A stretch of DNA of 64,000 nt, taken from contig CAJQUW010011064.1 in NCBI GenBank assembly GCA_907163375.1, positions 59,965 through 123,964 on the forward strand, given 5' to 3'. This document shows, piece by piece, positions 60,167 to 64,000 of the stretch. A program made the translations under genes and the position numbers. Each line of letters starts with the position of its first letter. The stretch's first letter is position 1. This DNA is from Prostheceraeus crozeri. Lineage: Eukaryota > Platyhelminthes > Polycladida > Euryleptidae. The notes below the pieces were generated by a model. It saw only the letters and a list, made by a program, of their open reading frames with translations, made no database searches and was not told where the DNA came from.

Positions 60167-61529
60167 TTAAGTTTTATCATATAACGTTTTATCAAAAGAT
60201 AATTTAAATTTATTTTCACTAACTATTGATTCTTCATCATCATAAATTGATTCTTCATCATCATCATAAATTACACTTTTTGGGATTGGATACCATTCTC
60301 TTATTGGAATATCTAACTCTAAATTACATCTTTTATCTGATAATAATATAATAGAGAAAAATATTGGTCTTTGATCTCTTTTGGAAAATTTAATAACACC
60401 ACCATAATCTGAATCACTTTTAGTTTTTATTAAAGATGATAAAATTTTAAATTGATTAGATGTAAATCCTAATTTAAATTTTGTAGACCCGACACATAGT
60501 TGTCGAACAGTATCTTCAACTATACCATCATTATTATTTTCAATTGTAAGAAAATGAAATTTAGATAAATTTTGATTATATGTAGTATTAATATCATGTA
60601 CATCAGTATGAGATATAAATTTTTCTTCACTTAAATTTTTATAATTACTAATATTTTTATAATCTTTTTTACCATTGACACCATTTTCAGATGTTTCAGA
60701 ATCATCATTTATATTATCATCATCTATATTATTATCATTATTATTATTATAAGATTCTTTAAGATCGGGCAAAGCCCTAGAACCTTCAGTTCGTTTATTG
60801 TTATTGGATTCTTTTAAAATATTATGATTATGATTATGGTCATTGTTAATAGCATAAGGTGCTGTCCACATATAAATTTTTTCTTGTTGAGCTAAACCAT
60901 TTATATAAGATTTTAACAAATTAATATTTAAGTTTGAATATAATCCTATATATGTATCATCATCATATCTTTGGGGAATTTCTAATGTTTCTTGTTTATA
61001 AATTGTGTCTCTATAATAAACTTGACATAATAATTCTTCGTTATGCTTTTTACTCCCTATATGAATATTATATTGATTTTGGTCATCAACAAATAATCTA
61101 ATTTTTTCTTTCGAAAAAGATTTTAATTTTTTAACTAATTCTTTAATATTGATATAATTAATAATTTTAGTTTCTATCCAATCAGTATTACTGCTCTAAT
61201 AAAACCATAAACATTATTATGACCAATAATAACCATATTTTCTTTATTTAATTCTACATATGCAACATCATTACATTTACCTACAATCTCCATAAATTTA
61301 ATAAATGGATCACCTGGAAATATACAATAGTTAGTTTCTATAGAAGGTAAACCATTTGTTTGTTCTTTAAATATTTCAGCTTGTAATTCAAATAAAATAT
61401 TAACATCCATACATGGAATATTATTATTATTATTATCAAAACATTTATTTTCAAATCCCGTTGATCTCGTCGAATAAGAAGAACAGGATGATGCGGACGA
61501 ATATAATTTTTTAAATTTCCTTTATCCAT
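60167..61529 (-). pseudogene. Possible polymerase accessory protein of element C, not whole
   Basis: Homologue of the 435-residue protein at 8126-9433, with the PFIKFMEIV region, the KFHFLTIENNNDGIVEDTVR region and the acidic end. One hairpin repeat (about 60764-60794, RTEGSRALPD) is shared with A. Asn/Asp-rich runs differ in length from A. The frame is not whole. Confidence 0.7.
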
Positions 61530-61631
61530 TTTTTTATTTTTATTAGAAAAAATTTTATTTTTTTATTTTTATCAGAAAAATATTATTTTTTTATTTTTAT
61601 TAGAAAAAAATTTATTTTTTTTTGTTAAAAA
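61530..61631. promoter_or_regulatory. AT-rich divergent spacer with tandem repeats in element C
   Basis: About three units with TTTTTATTTTTATTAGAAAA between two divergent genes, as at 8021-8125 in element A. Probable promoter region for both genes by position. Confidence 0.5.
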
Positions 61632-62519
61632 ATGATGTTACCAAATGTTGGTGGAGGTGCATATATCCCGAATAATCGTGAATCAGAAATAGAAATAGAA
61701 AATTATATCATGAAAACTGGAGACGTTTTATCTGGTCCATTGCATCTTCCTATTCTTCCGCAACAAAATACAGAGTTAACAAATAAATAATATGTTGATA
61801 CACAAATCAATGACTTAAAAGAAAAATATATAAACGATGTTTTGGTTCCACTGATGAATGAATTAAAGTTGCTTAAACTTAATGACAAATCATTAAACGA
61901 AAAATTATCAAAACTTGATAAAAAGGATAGAGAGCTAGAAGCAGATATAGCAAAACTTTTTAAAACGATTTCAGAACAATCAAAAATTTTAATATTACTT
62001 TCTATAAAGTTAAAATCTGCAGTCATTAAAAATAAACATCAGATACAACTATTGAAAGAACAATTAGAAGATGAAATAGAAAAACTACCTGAAAGAATTT
62101 AAAAAAATTTAAAGCAGTTACAAACTACATTCCAAAAAAGTGTTGATGAATAGAGTTCTAAAATTACTCAACAAATGAAAAAGATGAATAGAATAATAAA
62201 TGAAGTAAACTCACTTAATGAAAAAGTTGATAAAATGAAAACTCTTAAAATCAATTTAGAAAATGAATTAAAGAAAAATTTACAAGAAAACTCTAAAGAA
62301 AATAAAGAACAGTTAGATGCTGTTAAAAGACAATTAGATGTTCTTAAAATTAAGTTAAATGCACTTAAAACGGCATTGAAGATTAATCAGCAGAAAATGC
62401 AAGTTAATAGAAAAGAAATTAAAGTACATCACACGCTGCTTGACGCAATAGATAAAGTGCAACAGTCAATTAATAAAGTTATCACGAAGTTGTTGTCCAT
62501 TCACAAACGTAAATCTTAA
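61632..62519 (+). pseudogene. Fibre-like coiled-coil protein of element C, not whole
   Basis: Counterpart of the gene at 7202-8020: it opens MMLPNVGGGAYIPNNRESEI and keeps the coiled-coil stretches (LSKLDKKDRELEADIAKLFK; NRIINEVNSLNEKVDKMKTL). It reaches further at the 3' end than the element A frame. The frame is not whole. Confidence 0.65.
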
Positions 62520-62612
62520 ACGGACCAAAGGTCCTCAGGTTACTAACCAATCGGAGCGAAGCTCCTCGAGGCTTTAGCCGATCGGACCAAAGGTCCTCAG
62601 GTTACTAACCAA
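62520..62612. repeat. Cluster of hairpin repeats between fibre and pVI-like genes, element C
   Basis: GGACC-AAA-GGTCC, GGAGC-GAA-GCTCC and GGCT-TTA-GCC hairpins follow each other, and then the GGACCAAAGGTCC..GGTTACTAACCAATCG block repeats. In element A the matching spacer has a single set. Confidence 0.85.
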
Positions 62613-62654
62613 TCGTAAATATTTTTTCCCAAAAGTCAAATTTAATCCTAAAAA

Positions 62655-63272
62655 ATGCCTATAATTTATAAACACAATCTTAAACATTTTGCTTCAAATC
62701 AAAAAATTGCTCATGAACCATCTATGAAATCTGTTTACCATTATGACAGTGTAGAAACAATCGGAACACAAAAGTTCCTAGGCACCGCAGGTGCCGTTCA
62801 AAAAGAAGGGGATAGTGTAAACAGCGGAGCCGGTATATTTTCTGGTATTGGAAGTATCGTTAACTTAATTAAAAATAATAAAGATTTGATTTCATCTGCT
62901 GCAAAAGGAGCAGCTGCTATAGGTAGTACAGCTAGTGCAATATCAAATGCTGTTAAGTCTCAAAACGAATTAAAACAACTAGAAGCTATTCGTAAACTTA
63001 GGAATGATTCTGAAGAACTAAAAAATTTAAAAAAACTTTCAGAGGAAACAAAAAATAAAATTGCTAACATAGCTGTTGGGGAAACCTTGAGGAGCGGAGC
63101 TCCGTCTGATAGTAAACATAAGAAGAAATCAGGCGTAGCCATAAAACGTTCAATTGAACCTACGGTTCGTTCAATTGAAGAAATAAGAGATAATGGCGTG
63201 CCGATCCTAAACGTAAATCTTAGCGCAAATATTAACGTAAATATTTTTTCCCAAAGTCAAATTGAATCCTAA
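62655..63272 (+). CDS. Small virion protein (pVI-like) of element C
   Basis: The frame encodes 205 residues, starting MPIIYKHNLKHFASNQKIAH. It has the Gly/Ala-rich helix pair (GAGIFSGIGSIVNLIKNNKD; SAAKGAAAIGSTASAIS) and coiled coil of the element A protein at 6442-7002. Two hairpin repeats are read in frame (GETLRSGAPS; RSIEPTVRSIEE). The end runs into repeated upstream spacer sequence because the gene region is duplicated in tandem just after it. Confidence 0.55.
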   Translation: MPIIYKHNLKHFASNQKIAHEPSMKSVYHYDSVETIGTQKFLGTAGAVQKEGDSVNSGAGIFSGIGSIVNLIKNNKDLISSAAKGAAAIGSTASAISNAVKSQNELKQLEAIRKLRNDSEELKNLKKLSEETKNKIANIAVGETLRSGAPSDSKHKKKSGVAIKRSIEPTVRSIEEIRDNGVPILNVNLSANINVNIFSQSQIES

Positions 63273-63930
63273 AAAATGCCTATAATTTTTAAACACAATC
63301 TTAAACATTTTGCTTCAAATACAAAGAATGGCTCCTGAACCCACGTATGAAAGAATCCTGTTTAATCATTAATGATCACTAGTGATACATCGGAACCACG
63401 AAAGTTCCTAGGCACCGGGGCAGGTGCCGTTCACTCACGGAAGGGGAGCTGCATCTTTTCTTTCTGGTAATTGGGACGTAAAATCGTTAACTTAAAATTA
63501 AATGATAAAAATAAATAAAGATTTGAATTACATCTATCTCTGCTGCAAAAGGAGCAGCTGCTCAGGGCACTCAGGCAGCATATACAGCGTAGTGCAAAAA
63601 GATAGAGCATATCAAATGCTGTCCAATGTCAAGAAGAAGCAAGTCCACAAAACAAAACGAATTAAAACAACTAGAGAGGCTATTCGTAAACTTAGGAATG
63701 AATTCCGAAGAACTAAAAACATTTAAAAAAAAAAACTTTCAGAGGAAACAAAAAATAAAATTGCTAACATAGCTGTTGGGGAAACCTTGAGGAGCGGATA
63801 GCTCCGTCTGATAGTAAACATAAGAAGAAATCTGGCGTAAGCCATAAAACGTTCAATTGAAGAAATAAAGGAAATGGCGTGAGTAGCAACCTCGGTCTAA
63901 CCAGCAAAGACTTGTAGACGGAGCTAGGTC
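63220..63930 (+). repeat. Second, heavily altered tandem copy of the pVI-like gene region
   Basis: The stretch repeats the spacer (GTAAATATTTTTTCCCAAAG) and gene just before it, including the KHNLKHFASN start and the GETLRSG region, but is strongly altered throughout and not coding. After it, the sequence resumes the AT-rich spacer that leads to the capsid gene in element A. The style of change looks unlike normal decay (see findings). Confidence 0.7.
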
Positions 63931-64000
63931 TAGCAACAAACATTCTAAAATTATGTTTTTTAGTAAATTTTTTTAGTGAAATTTTTTTAGCAAAATTTTC

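Larger units (their letters stand above)
49911..64000. mobile_element. Polinton element C, relative of A in inverse orientation (fossil, right part outside)
   Basis: The end AGTAATGGGCAAAAGACC matches the ends of A, and genes follow in the order cargo, membrane protein, structural protein, penton, ATPase (plus strand), PolB and accessory protein (minus strand), fibre, pVI-like protein (plus strand). This is the reverse of A. The element runs past the window. Its insertion point is inside the intein of element D; the left flank is CACCAC. About ten breaks are visible, so it is more worn than A. Confidence 0.92.

Overview
The window looks like animal (probably invertebrate) nuclear DNA that is mostly filled by Polinton/Maverick-type elements: large virus-like transposons carrying a capsid set, a retrovirus-type integrase and often a protein-primed family B DNA polymerase. 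Support for a metazoan host is indirect: TATA and AATAAA signals, a mariner, a hAT element, and an IAP-like UBA/RING pair in one Polinton. Only about 2.5 kb appears to be plain host DNA.

Layout. Host DNA at 1-1738. Element A, 1739-20021, is a complete Polinton in span: 6-bp target duplication AATGAC on both sides and terminal inverted repeats that start AGTAATGGG. Host DNA follows to 21716 and includes a 1.1-kb hAT element (20486-21576, 8-bp duplication with 7 of 8 matches). Element D starts at 21717 with a different terminal repeat and is the oldest layer of a nest. Element B, a second and unrelated Polinton (22969-41417, 6-bp duplication ATTATA/ATCATA), sits in it. D resumes at 41418, carries a mariner (42919-44310) in its penton gene, and is interrupted at 49911 by element C. 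C is a close relative of A in the opposite orientation and runs off the window at 64000. All four Polintons are treated as fossils. A has about four breaks and B about three to five. C has about ten in the visible part. D is broken several times besides its three insertions.

A and C share one gene plan: protease, phospholipase-A2-like/integrase fusion, hydrophobic virion protein, double-jelly-roll major capsid protein, second small virion protein and fibre-like coiled coil; then a possible polymerase accessory protein and PolB; then packaging ATPase, penton, a conserved structural protein, a two-helix membrane protein and a cargo gene. The protease-to-capsid part of C lies outside the window. 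D has almost the same membrane, structural, penton and ATPase genes, but beyond the ATPase it has a different PolB with an intein at polymerase motif C. B is GC-richer and has its own capsid set, a chromodomain integrase, an exonuclease-like gene, a nuclease-like gene and host-interaction candidates: tandem SUMO-interacting motifs, UBA, RING and a membrane glycoprotein. No PolB was recognised in B.

The most unusual signal is a family of tiny double-hairpin repeats (4-6 bp stems, mostly 3-nt loops such as GAA, TTC or AAA) scattered through A, C and D, in spacers, terminal repeats and inside coding frames. At matching PolB positions A and C differ by exactly 30 nt three times and 24 nt once, so the repeats appear to come and go in multiples of three. 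I know of no description of such elements in Polintons.
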